DNA from: CAYLLN01 sp040901775
GTDB taxonomy: Bacteria; Planctomycetota; Planctomycetia; Pirellulales; Pirellulaceae
Length of the DNA: 16,291 nucleotides
Direction: 5' to 3'
NCBI GenBank assembly: GCA_040901775.1
Contig: JBBDYF010000224.1
Location: 1 to 16,291, forward strand
The translations under genes were made by a program, and so were the position numbers. The notes under the pieces are model-generated. The model saw only the letters and a program-made list of their open reading frames with translations, did not search any database and was not told the origin of the DNA. This document shows, one piece after another, positions 6,607 through 14,800 of this stretch. Numbering within the stretch: the first letter of the stretch is position 1; every line of letters begins with the position of its first letter.

Positions 6607-7857
6607 TTACAGTTTGCCGATCGCCACGTTGGAAACGGGGAATACGAATCCGTGATCGACGCCATAAGGAAAGGTGCGACCGGGAACGGGGGATTCCGCG
6701 ATGTGAAACCAGCATTGACGATCGATCATTTCCAGCGTGGCGCTATGATTCGTCCCAACCCACGTTGAAATGCCGTAATCACCCGGTATGAGCGGCGGAA
6801 GCTCCACCGTCAACTTCAGCCGGTACGATTGGTCCATGCCGCCGGCAGACTTGGAATAAATGAATCCTTGCGCCTTGGGCTGGCATTGCATGATGGGCGT
6901 GCCGGTATTATCCACGATGTCGAGCGAACAAAACGCGGGGGCGTGCTCGGCCGTGCTGGTAACCACCGCTTCGCATTCCAGCAGCAGCCGCGGCTGCTGG
7001 CCCGAAACGCGACAATCGACCGACATGATGCTTAAAGGGCGCAGCGGCAGGTCCGCCGGACGCGTCCAGGCGGCCTGTTGCGTGGGACCGGTTGCATTGG
7101 CATAGGCGGCTAGCGCCGGGTTTACGTCGTCGAAACAGATCAGCTTCCCGTGCTCCAGAACGGCGCACGTATCGCACAGCGTCTTGACCGCCATCATGTT
7201 GTGGCTGACGAACAGGATCGACCGCCCGTGACTGCGCACCTCGGCCATTTTGCCCAGGCACTTCTTCTGAAACGCCGCGTCGCCGACCGCCAGCACCTCG
7301 TCCACGATCAGAATTTCCGGCTCCAAATGCGCGGCCACGGCAAAGGCGAGCCGGACGTACATCCCGCTCGAATAGCGCTTGACGGGCGTATCGAGAAATT
7401 GCTCGACCTCGGCGAAATCGACGATCTCGTCGAACTTGCCGTCGATCTCGCGCTTGCTCATGCCGAGAATGCTGCCGTTCAGATAGACGTTCTCGCGGCC
7501 GGTCAGCTCCTGGTGAAAGCCGGTGCCGACCTCCAGCAGGCTGCCGACGCGGCCGTTGAGCGCCACCCGCCCCTCGGTCGGCTTGGTGATGCGGCTAAGA
7601 ACCTTCAGCAGCGTGCTTTTGCCGGCGCCATTGCGCCCGACGATGCCCACGACCTGCCCCGGCTGTACCTCGAAATTGATGTTGCGGAGGGCCCAGAACT
7701 GTTCGGAGATAACCGACTTTTCCCCCCGCAGCTTGCGCAGCGGCAGCGCCGCGAGATCGGCCAGCGAATCGCGCAGGGTTTGATAGCGCACGCCCTGGCG
7801 CTGGTGATTCACGATGTAGCGTTTGCCAAGATTGTTGATCTGCAGCGCGGCGACCAT
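6607..7857 (-). CDS. wzt: Wzt-type polysaccharide ABC transporter ATPase with C-terminal carbohydrate-binding-like domain
   Basis: A 416-residue ATP-binding subunit of an ABC-2 polysaccharide exporter. Residues 1-250 form the nucleotide-binding domain: Walker A GRNGAGKST (74-82), a signature loop of the Wzt/TagH form YSSGM (162-166) instead of LSGGQ, Walker B ILIVDEVLAVGD (182-193) and the H-loop histidine H219 (SHN). Residues about 260-416 are an additional beta-rich domain, as in the long Wzt proteins of E. coli O8/O9a, where it binds the modified non-reducing end of the finished chain before export. The start at 7857 (MVAALQINNLGKRY) is set by the family N-terminus; no strong ribosome-binding site is seen and the frame is open another 138 codons upstream across the permease gene in a non-native phase. 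The permease lies 68 bp upstream. The extra domain suggests that chain termination by modification controls export here (inference). Confidence 0.95.
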   Translation of the reverse strand: MVAALQINNLGKRYIVNHQRQGVRYQTLRDSLADLAALPLRKLRGEKSVISEQFWALRNINFEVQPGQVVGIVGRNGAGKSTLLKVLSRITKPTEGRVALNGRVGSLLEVGTGFHQELTGRENVYLNGSILGMSKREIDGKFDEIVDFAEVEQFLDTPVKRYSSGMYVRLAFAVAAHLEPEILIVDEVLAVGDAAFQKKCLGKMAEVRSHGRSILFVSHNMMAVKTLCDTCAVLEHGKLICFDDVNPALAAYANATGPTQQAAWTRPADLPLRPLSIMSVDCRVSGQQPRLLLECEAVVTSTAEHAPAFCSLDIVDNTGTPIMQCQPKAQGFIYSKSAGGMDQSYRLKLTVELPPLIPGDYGISTWVGTNHSATLEMIDRQCWFHIAESPVPGRTFPYGVDHGFVFPVSNVAIGKL

Positions 7858-7925
7858 AAGGCTGGATGTACTTTGAAGAGAAAGCGAAGGGAGGATCGGT
7901 TCAGGAATATAGAAACAAATAACAG

Positions 7926-8852
7926 TCAAATGATGTCGGAAAAGTTGTCTTCCACGCGGCGGAAGTACAGGCATCCCACGACGAACATCAGCGCCGAGCC
8001 CGCGGCGGCCAAGGCAAACGGCGCCCAGGCAATTGGTTCGCCCAGCACCGCGGCGCGAAACGTCGAAATGAGCGGCGACAGCGGGTTGGCGGCCAACAGG
8101 TAATCGAGCCTGCCGGTGCCGTTGGCCGTGGGGTCCATATAGATCGTGGGGGTCGAGAACATCCAAACCTGGATCATAAACGGCACCACATGGCGAAAAT
8201 CTCGATACGCCACGTTCAAGGCCGACAGCATCGTCCCCACCCCGGCTGCCGCCAGCATCAGGCAGACGCACACCAACGGAACCGCCAATAAGCCGAGGGT
8301 CGGAGGAACGCCGTACCAGACCATCATGACCAGCAAGAGGCCAAAAGCGATGGCAAAATCGACCACCGCCGCCCCCACCGAGGCAAACGGGATCGAAAGC
8401 CGAGGGAAATAGATCTTCGTGATCAGCCGTTCGGAACTGACCACGCTATTGGCGCCGTTGGCGATGGCGGTCGAAAAGAACGTCCAGGGGAGCAGCCCCG
8501 CATAGACGAACAGCGGATAGGGAACATCACCGGCGGGCAACTGGGCGAGCCGCGAGAAAAAGATGGTGAATACCACCATCATCATCGCCGGCTGGAGGAT
8601 CGCCCAGGCGGCGCCCAGCACGGTTTGCTTATAGCGAACCTTGATGTCGCGCCAGATCAGAAAGCCGAGCAGCTCGCGAAATTTCCACAGTTCGCCGACG
8701 TTGATCAGTTGCCAGCCGCGCGGCGGTTCGAGTATCGTTTGCGCGAGGCTGGCCGCGGATTTTTCCGGTCCAGCGGCTGGCCGAATAACGCCGAGCCGCT
8801 GGTCGGTTCGCAAATCGGCAAGTTCCGCCAGGGGCGCTTCAGGAATGGACAT
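7926..8852 (-). CDS. wzm: Wzm-type polysaccharide ABC transporter permease
   Basis: A 308-residue ABC2_membrane permease. After a ~55-residue cytoplasmic N-terminus it has the family hallmark RDIKVRYKQTVLGAAWAILQP (about 68-88, an amphipathic coupling stretch), then about six membrane segments: roughly 84-102, 110-132, 155-180, 185-210, 222-238 and 276-296. PYPLFVYAGLLPW (111-123) and LNVAYRDFRH (212-221) are typical of Wzm/TagG/KpsM-like permeases. Two subunits pair with two Wzt ATPases to pass undecaprenyl-linked polysaccharide from the cytoplasmic to the periplasmic side of the inner membrane. The ATG at 8852 follows the ligase stop by 21 nt. The gap to the ATPase gene (7858-7925) is pyrimidine-rich on the coding strand and shows nothing recognisable. 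Confidence 0.96.
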   Translation of the reverse strand: MSIPEAPLAELADLRTDQRLGVIRPAAGPEKSAASLAQTILEPPRGWQLINVGELWKFRELLGFLIWRDIKVRYKQTVLGAAWAILQPAMMMVVFTIFFSRLAQLPAGDVPYPLFVYAGLLPWTFFSTAIANGANSVVSSERLITKIYFPRLSIPFASVGAAVVDFAIAFGLLLVMMVWYGVPPTLGLLAVPLVCVCLMLAAAGVGTMLSALNVAYRDFRHVVPFMIQVWMFSTPTIYMDPTANGTGRLDYLLAANPLSPLISTFRAAVLGEPIAWAPFALAAAGSALMFVVGCLYFRRVEDNFSDII

Positions 8853-8873
8853 ACTCTCACTTACCGTTGCCCC

Positions 8874-10196
8874 TTAAAAGAGGCGATAGACGAAACGAAT
8901 GTAGATATAAAGTAGCAGGATGAATCCCAGGCTGACGCCGGCCATCTGCGCCAACAGTCGCGGCGTCAGCTTGAGCGGTTGGACGGTGGTTCCGCGACAA
9001 GCCAGGCGCTCGAAGCTGACGCCCAGGCCCGCCACCAGGTAGGTCGGCACGACATCGCAGCGGGTCAGCGTCAACATCGAGGCGGCGTAGGCAGCCAGCG
9101 CCCCCATCAGGTAAGGCTGAAAATTGCGGAGCATGGGCGAATCGATCTGCTTTCGCACCGATTTCAGCCGCCAAACCGAAACCAAGACGATGTAAATCAG
9201 CCCGATGAACAGCGTGCCGCCGACGAGGCCCCACTCGGCGAGCGCCTGCACGTACGAGCTGTGGGCCACCAGCCCTTCCTCCTGTACGAACCGGCCGTGA
9301 CCGATGCCGAGAATCGGATGCCATTTCATCATTTGCAGGCCAGAATACCAGAGATCGGTGCGCTGGCTCCCCGTGCCGCCCGAGATGCCGCCGGCAATGT
9401 CCGCCTGCCGGCCGCCATAGACCATCAACAGCAGCACTACGACCCCGGCGAAGGCGGCCCCCGCCCGGCTGACGCCGAACCGATTGAAAAAGAACGCGGC
9501 CATTCCGACGATCAAGGCGATCAGCCCGCCGCGCGACTCGGTCAGCGCCAGGACGTATCCCAAAAACAACAGCGGCACGACGATCGCGAAGCGGGCCGTC
9601 CCCAGCTTGCGGTAAAAAATCGCGCCCAGGCAGATCAGCATGCTCAAGACCACGATCATCGACAGGTCGTTCGGATCGGCGAAGACGCCAAAGGCCGCCA
9701 GGCGATACGAAGATGTCAGATCCCCGGTCGCCGCGTCGAGGTTGGTCTGCCGGGGATGGGTAATGGCCGGCAGGTACAGTTGCCCGTGGAAACTGGCCGT
9801 GGCCAAGGCCGAGAGGGCGAGAGTCAGCACCACCACCGTCGTTAAATACCAGCCGAACCGCTGCGCGTTGGTCAGAACGGCGGTGATCAGCAGGAAGTAG
9901 GCCACCACTTTGAGAAATTCGAGCCCCCACTCCCAAGCCTTGTCCAGATCGGCGCGGACGACCAACGACAGCACCAGAGCGACCAGGATGCCGATGACGC
10001 ACACCGTGGCGGGGGAGCGGCCGATTCCCCGCTTTAACTGGTGAACGATGGCAGGCGCGGCAACCAGCAGATTGACGACGATTAAAACGTTGTATAGCGG
10101 CACCGTTTCCAGACCGGATACGAGATCTTGCGGCCTGAGAAACAGGGCACAATTCACCAGGATAAACAATGCAAAATCCACGGCCTGTCTCGCCAA
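8874..10196 (-). CDS. O-antigen ligase / Wzy_C-family membrane protein
   Basis: About 440 residues with roughly eleven to twelve hydrophobic segments (for example 5-21, 31-51, 63-80, 92-110, 115-134, 177-196, 202-218, 223-238, 247-261, 324-342, 362-378 and 417-438). The large periplasmic loop carries the Wzy_C family pattern: ESRGGLIAL (220-228), LWYSGLQMMKWHPILGIGHG (282-301) and AHSSYVQALAEWGLVG (311-326), which includes the histidine and surrounding residues conserved in WaaL-like ligases. Such proteins transfer polyprenyl-linked glycan to lipid A core or protein, or polymerise repeat units. With a Wzm/Wzt exporter next door, a ligase role is favoured over polymerase, because ABC-exported chains are finished in the cytoplasm. 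The start is uncertain: the upstream gene ends TAA in the same frame, then GGA, then a TTG (10196); a GTG five codons later (10181) is an alternative. Confidence 0.88.
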   Translation of the reverse strand: MARQAVDFALFILVNCALFLRPQDLVSGLETVPLYNVLIVVNLLVAAPAIVHQLKRGIGRSPATVCVIGILVALVLSLVVRADLDKAWEWGLEFLKVVAYFLLITAVLTNAQRFGWYLTTVVVLTLALSALATASFHGQLYLPAITHPRQTNLDAATGDLTSSYRLAAFGVFADPNDLSMIVVLSMLICLGAIFYRKLGTARFAIVVPLLFLGYVLALTESRGGLIALIVGMAAFFFNRFGVSRAGAAFAGVVVLLLMVYGGRQADIAGGISGGTGSQRTDLWYSGLQMMKWHPILGIGHGRFVQEEGLVAHSSYVQALAEWGLVGGTLFIGLIYIVLVSVWRLKSVRKQIDSPMLRNFQPYLMGALAAYAASMLTLTRCDVVPTYLVAGLGVSFERLACRGTTVQPLKLTPRLLAQMAGVSLGFILLLYIYIRFVYRLF

Positions 10197-10202
10197 TCCT
10201 TA
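10181..10202 (-). promoter_or_regulatory. Stop/restart junction between sugar transferase and ligase genes
   Basis: On the minus strand the sugar transferase ends with TAA (10202-10200), and in the same frame GGA and then TTG (10196) follow, with GTG at 10181. The AAGGA sequence overlapping the stop is too close to the TTG and about 15 nt from the GTG, so neither start has an ideal ribosome-binding site. Ribosomes terminating on the first gene could restart here, coupling the two proteins. Confidence 0.5.
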
Positions 10203-11111
10203 GCTTGCACAAGACTCGGCTTCGACCAGGACGGCTACCGACGGTTCCAACTCTTCACGTTCGCCGGCAAAACCCTCCGCTTCGCGGCGCGGGGTGCTGC
10301 CGTCCCCTTCGATGGCCGCGCGGTTGACGATGACCGAGATCGTGGTGGGGCCGCCGCCGGCCGCGGCTGTCACCGAAAGCGCCGGCAATTCCACTTCTCG
10401 CCAGAGGCCCAACAGCACCACGGCCCGCCCGCCGCGCAATCCGACCAGACGGAGCAGGGTGCAAGCCGCGATGCGCAGGTCCAGCAACATTCCGGCGGTG
10501 CGGATATACTCCGTATCCAGCACCAACTTGCGGCGGACGCTGTTCAGATCGGTGTCGGGGGGCAGGTTGATCTGCGCCAGTCCGGTAATACCCGGCGCGA
10601 TCCGCAGTCGATCCAAGTAGCCCGGAATCTGTTCCGCCAGCACGGCGACAAACTCGGGTCGCTCGGGACGCGGGCCCACCAGCGACATCTCGCCGCGGAC
10701 CAGGTTCCAAAGCTGCGGCAACTCGTCCAGATGCAGCTTCCGCAGCCAATACCCCAATCGCGTAATCCGCTTGTCGTCTCCGGCCGCGGCCCAGGCCGGG
10801 CCGATTCCCACTTCCGCATCGGCCCGCATGCTGCGCAGCTTATACATGGTAAACAGCCTTCCCCCGCGACCGACGCGGGCCTGGCTGTAGATGCCCGGCC
10901 CCTTCGACGACCAGCGAATCGCCAGAACCAGCGCCCCGATTACCGGCGCGGCCAGGATCAAAAGCGCCAGGCCCAGCAGGCGATCGACGACACCCTTGCG
11001 GGTATAAAACGGCGATTCGTGGGTCGCCACATGGCAACAGTACTGGCTCGAAAGCGAGTTCATCGAGGTGCTATTCCAAGGCTCTTTAGAGGCGATTTCG
11101 ATGGTTGCCAT
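10200..11111 (-). CDS. Bacterial sugar transferase (monotopic phosphoglycosyl transferase)
   Basis: A 303-residue enzyme of the PglC/WcaJ/ExoY superfamily that moves a sugar-1-phosphate from a nucleotide donor to undecaprenyl phosphate, the first step of glycan assembly. The order of elements is canonical: the re-entrant membrane helix (about 40-67, ending WSSKGPGIY), FTMYKLRSMR (87-96), the catalytic Asp-Glu pair in KLHLDELPQLWN (D129/E130), GEMSLVGPRPE (140-150) and IAPGITGLAQIN (171-182). It lacks the four-helix N-terminal half of WcaJ/WbaP, so it is the short form. Residues about 232-303 are a Glu/Ala/Gly-rich tail beyond the normal end of the family, of unknown role. The ATG at 11111 has an excellent AAGGAG ribosome-binding site 7 nt upstream and lies 23 nt after the EpsI-like gene. 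The first sugar is unknown. Confidence 0.95.
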   Translation of the reverse strand: MATIEIASKEPWNSTSMNSLSSQYCCHVATHESPFYTRKGVVDRLLGLALLILAAPVIGALVLAIRWSSKGPGIYSQARVGRGGRLFTMYKLRSMRADAEVGIGPAWAAAGDDKRITRLGYWLRKLHLDELPQLWNLVRGEMSLVGPRPERPEFVAVLAEQIPGYLDRLRIAPGITGLAQINLPPDTDLNSVRRKLVLDTEYIRTAGMLLDLRIAACTLLRLVGLRGGRAVVLLGLWREVELPALSVTAAAGGGPTTISVIVNRAAIEGDGSTPRREAEGFAGEREELEPSVAVLVEAESCAS

Positions 11112-11118
11112 CGAAGGA

Positions 11119-11124
11119 CTCCTT
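11119..11124 (-). promoter_or_regulatory. Strong ribosome-binding site of the sugar transferase gene
   Basis: AAGGAG on the minus strand, 7 nt before the ATG at 11111, is the best ribosome-binding site in the window. It fits strong translation of the initiating enzyme and confirms the start. Confidence 0.7.
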
Positions 11125-11134
11125 CCCAGGCGGG

Positions 11135-11818
11135 TTAGTTGGCGAGAAAGCTGATACGCGAACTGCGGACGAGCCGCGGCGACAGGTCGGCGAGAAACCG
11201 CGTCAGGAAATCGTGGCAGGGGTCGGTTTCTGGCTGAGAGGCATCGGCCAAGGGGGGGCCAGAAATCTCCAATTTGTAAAGCACCGGAAGTCCGGCAAAG
11301 GCAAAACGCGGGCTGCCGACGGCCCGCCAGGCGCGGCCATCGCTCCAGCCGTAAATGGCGCGGATGCTGGGTTTGGTTTCGTGGCGCGAATTGGCGCGCA
11401 GGTTCCAGAAGGTGTGGCTCGTTCCGTTGCGATCCTTAATCGTCATCTCCTGGCGTTGGGCGGCCATTTCGTAGTCCTGGCTCGAATAGCAGATCTCGGG
11501 CGTGTGGACCGAGATGGGGCCGCTGGGTCCGGCGACCAGCGCCACTTGGACACTGTTGCCCGTTTGATCGTTCGTGTAAACGGCGTGATGAGAAGCGGCG
11601 CATTGCAGAATCTTGGCGACGGCTTCGTCAATTTCCTGCGTCTTTGCCAGTCGCCAGGGACCGAGCTGGGAGGGGAGCGCCCCTTGAAGATTTTTCGCCG
11701 CCGACCGAAGCGTGGCCGCGTCTTTGGACCGATCGGTCATCTCGCCGTGCAGCCACCCGCTGCCCAGCGTTCCCAGCGGCAAGAGGACGGCCGCAATCGT
11801 GAAGAGTATCAATCGCAT
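11135..11818 (-). CDS. epsI: EpsI/DUF3485-type exosortase-associated protein
   Basis: A 227-residue protein with one N-terminal hydrophobic segment (MRLILFTIAAVLLPLGTLGS, 1-20), which acts as a signal or anchor, followed by a periplasmic domain. Its centre has the EpsI-family signature SVHTPEICYSSQDYE (103-117), matching the conserved H-x-P-E-x-C-Y pattern, then FWNLRANS (137-144) and PVLYKLEISG (178-187). EpsI proteins occur with, or fused to, exosortases (EpsH/Xrt) in extracellular polysaccharide loci; their biochemical role is not settled. Here it stands alone: no exosortase is in the window. The frame also starts with a TTG at 11821, but the ATG at 11818 with GGAG 8 nt upstream is preferred. 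It lies about 66 bp after the TPR gene and 23 nt before the sugar transferase gene. An alternative annotation would simply be a DUF3485 protein without exosortase function. Confidence 0.82.
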   Translation of the reverse strand: MRLILFTIAAVLLPLGTLGSGWLHGEMTDRSKDAATLRSAAKNLQGALPSQLGPWRLAKTQEIDEAVAKILQCAASHHAVYTNDQTGNSVQVALVAGPSGPISVHTPEICYSSQDYEMAAQRQEMTIKDRNGTSHTFWNLRANSRHETKPSIRAIYGWSDGRAWRAVGSPRFAFAGLPVLYKLEISGPPLADASQPETDPCHDFLTRFLADLSPRLVRSSRISFLAN

Positions 11819-11826
11819 CAATAGAA

Positions 11827-11830
11827 CTCC
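11827..11830 (-). promoter_or_regulatory. Ribosome-binding site of the EpsI-like gene
   Basis: GGAG (within CTGGAG) on the minus strand is 8 nt upstream of the ATG at 11818, favouring it over the TTG one codon earlier. Confidence 0.5.
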
Positions 11831-11884
11831 AGATCGAGCGCGAGGCAGGACGGCAAGGCAACGGCTAAAAAAACTTTGAGGAAA

Positions 11885-14800
11885 TCACAATTCTTCGGTC
11901 TTCAGATCGGCCTTCAGATCGGTCTTCAAGCGTTCGATCTGTTTTTTGTCGGAAGGAGTTAAAATCTGCTTTTCCAGGTTTTGTTTCATGGCCGTTTCAA
12001 ACTGTTGGCGGGCCCGCTCGCTCGTTCCCGCGTCGTTGTAGGCCAGTGCCAGGTGGAATTTGTGGCGCGGATCGGACTTCGTGCCCCGAGCCGCCGCCTC
12101 CAATAGGGAGAGGGCGTCGGTCGAGCGCCCCGAGGTAATCAAGATCGTCCCCTTGGTGTCCAGAAGCGTCGGTTGTTGGCCCCGCAGGTCGATGGCCCGC
12201 TCGACCAGTTCCAGCGCTTCGGGCCGGCGATCGGGCGTTTCGGCCACCAACACGGCCAGGTTGTTGAGCGCGGAGACGTGGCGCGGCGCAAGCTCGATGA
12301 CCTGGCCGAGCAATTCGATCGCCTCGGGATAGCGGTCTTCCAAGACCCGCAGCATCCCCACGCCGTAGAGCAAATCCGAATCCTCCGGAAACTTCTTCAT
12401 GGCGACCGCCAGCAGGGGTTCGGCCAGTTCCATGTGCTCCGGCTTGGCCCCGCCTTCCAGCAAGAGCGAAGCCAGAACGACCCACGGCCGGCTCGTGGCG
12501 TCGCGCTCCGAAGCCATCTGGCAGATCAGGATTGCCTCGCGAGCGCGATCCTGCCGCATCAGAGCCAGCGCCAGAACAGGGAACTGTTCCGGGTCTTCCT
12601 GAACGACGATCCGATACCACCGCTCGGCCCCGACCAGATGATTGACCGTCAGGTACAAATCGCCGATCGCCCGCGCCAGCCGGCTGCGCTCGACCGCGCT
12701 CTTGGCGGCGACCAGCAACTCTTTCGCTTTTGCTTCGAGGGTCGGTTCGATCTCGCCGCTTTTCCCCAAGGCCGCCAGGTACTTTACCCGGGCGATCAGG
12801 GGACGGACGGAATCACGATCGACCGCTTCGAGCCGGACGATCCAGGGTTCGCATTCGATTGCCGTACCGTGCAAAATTCGCAGGTCGATGAACTGCGCGA
12901 TGGCGGCGGGATTGTCGTGGGTCATTCCTTTCAGGCGGTCTTCCAGACGGCCGAGCCAGACGCCGGCGTCGGCCTTGCGGTCGTGCCGCAGAAAAAAGCC
13001 GATGAGCGCGGCAACTTCCGAGGGCTGGGCCCGCGAGCGACCGGCCACGAACAGCAATTGTTCGCTGGCCGCCTTGAGCTTTCCGGCTGCCTGTTCCGGA
13101 TCGACGGTGCCCCTCGCCTGTTGCTCGTAAAACTGTGCCAGCAGCAGGCGGTCGTTGGTGGTGGCGGCGGCGTCTTTGACGATCTGCTCGAAAATCTGCA
13201 CGGCCCGCACCAGATCGTCGGCGTTGCCGTGCTGGGCCAGCAACAGCGCGCGAACGCGGCGATCCTCGATGGTTTGGGCGCTTCCCACCAGCGATCCGCC
13301 GAGCAGTTCCTCGGCCTGGGCGAGCTCCGCTTCGGTGCCGCCGGCCGCCAGGATGGCCGCCAGCATCCACCGCGCCTGGGAGAGCTTCGAGTCCAACTGC
13401 ATGGCCCGCTGCAAGTGGTGCTTGGCCCGATCGCGGTCGCTCGCCAAAAAGATTCGCGCCAGGTGCAGATGCACGTCGGCCCGTTTCGGCGCCCGCTCGC
13501 TCAGTTGCAAGAATAGTTGCTTGGCCCGCGCCGGGTCGCCCAGGCGGAGATAGCCTTGTCCCAGAACGAGGTCGCGTTCGTCGGCGTCGAGCGTCGCATG
13601 TTTGGTAATGGAAGCGAGCACCTCTTCGGCCCGCGGCTTGTCGCCGATGCGCAAGTAATAGCTGAACAGACCGTTCCAGACGCGCACGTCCTGCGGATGA
13701 TCGATGGTGGCCTGAGCGAACACTTCCCGCGCCTCGTCCAGCTTGTCTCGCAAGAGCAGCAGACGCCCCAGCCACAACCGGGCCCGCACGTCGGCGGGAC
13801 GCTGAACGACGGCCTCGCGGGCGATCTCGATCGCCTTTTCAGGCCGATCGTTATAAAGCTGGTGATTCGACGCGATCTCGGTCAGGCGTTGCGACGCCGG
13901 CAGGTGCGATTCGAGCCGAGCTAGATAGCGTTCCACGTCGGCGGTGCGCTGGAGCGAATCGAGACAGGCAATCAACTGCTCGAAAATGGCATACCGACGT
14001 TCGCCCAGCGAAACCGCCTGTTCGTAAGAGTCCACCGCCGCTTCCAACCTTCCCAGGCGTTGCTCGATCGCCCCGCGCAAGGAAAAGGATTCCGCCCAGT
14101 TCGGGCGCAAGGTGGCCAGTTGGGCTTGCTCGGAAAGCGCCTCTTTAAGCACCGGGTCGGCGGCATCTTTCGCGGTGGAATAGAGCCGGATGATGCGATA
14201 GTACCGAGACCACAACTCGCCGAGCGGGCCAGCCTGGGTCAAGCGATCTTCCCAGGCCGCGAGCGCCGCGAAATCGCCGCCCCGCAGTTCCAATTCGGCC
14301 AGCCGACAGAGCACGCCCACGTCTTTCGGGTTCTGGGCCAGGTCGGCGGTCAACAGCGTCCGCATTGCGGTCAGGTCTTGCTTGGCCTGGGCGACCTGCA
14401 ACAACTCGCGGCGAATCCGGGCCCGCGCCGTCAGCGGCAAGCGGGCGCTCGCCTCGTCCAAGATCTGCTTGGCCTTGGCGTAGTCTTCGTGAATCAGGGC
14501 CCGCCGCGCGGCGGCGACCGCCGCATCGGCCCCGGCGGCCGGCAGCCGGCTCAACTGCTGCCACGCTCGTTCGGCATCCTCGAACAGGCCCAACCGCTCG
14601 TACGCCAGGCAGGATTGAAACCAGAACTCGGCGCGGTCCTGGTGTTGGTCTTCGGCCAGACGAAGAATTTCCCCCGCCGCCGTGCGCGCCTGGTCCGGGT
14701 CGTTGTCGGACTGGGCGCGGAGGGCGACGTAGTCGGCCCGCAGAAAGTCGATTCTCCAGGGGGCTTCGACTCCTGCCGTCGTTTTGAAGCGATCCAGCCC

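Noticed and set aside
7858..7925. Possible promoter in the gap between permease and ATPase genes
   Set aside because: The gap is AT- and pyrimidine-richer than its surroundings, but no well-spaced -35/-10 pair stands out, and the two subunits are expected to be co-transcribed.
8857..10212. 451-codon minus-strand open frame overlapping the ligase gene
   Set aside because: It is out of phase with the ligase, which has clear membrane segments and Wzy_C motifs; the alternative is Arg/Gly-rich without any recognisable domain.
11822..11884. Possible terminator (T-rich run) between the TPR and EpsI-like genes
   Set aside because: The coding strand has a run of seven T but no convincing GC-rich hairpin before it, so transcription likely continues.
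12100..12120. Second copy of the GGGAGAGGGC repeat inside the TPR gene
   Set aside because: Only about 11 to 14 bases match and the stretch encodes ordinary TPR sequence in frame, so it is more likely chance.
12173..13516. Long plus-strand open frame of 447 codons antisense to the TPR gene
   Set aside because: It is a mirror of a high-GC gene with codon bias; composition (Gln/Arg/Gly/Pro) is not protein-like and no family features are seen. Similar antisense frames at 4752-5696, 7150-8103 and 8979-9845 were rejected for the same reason.
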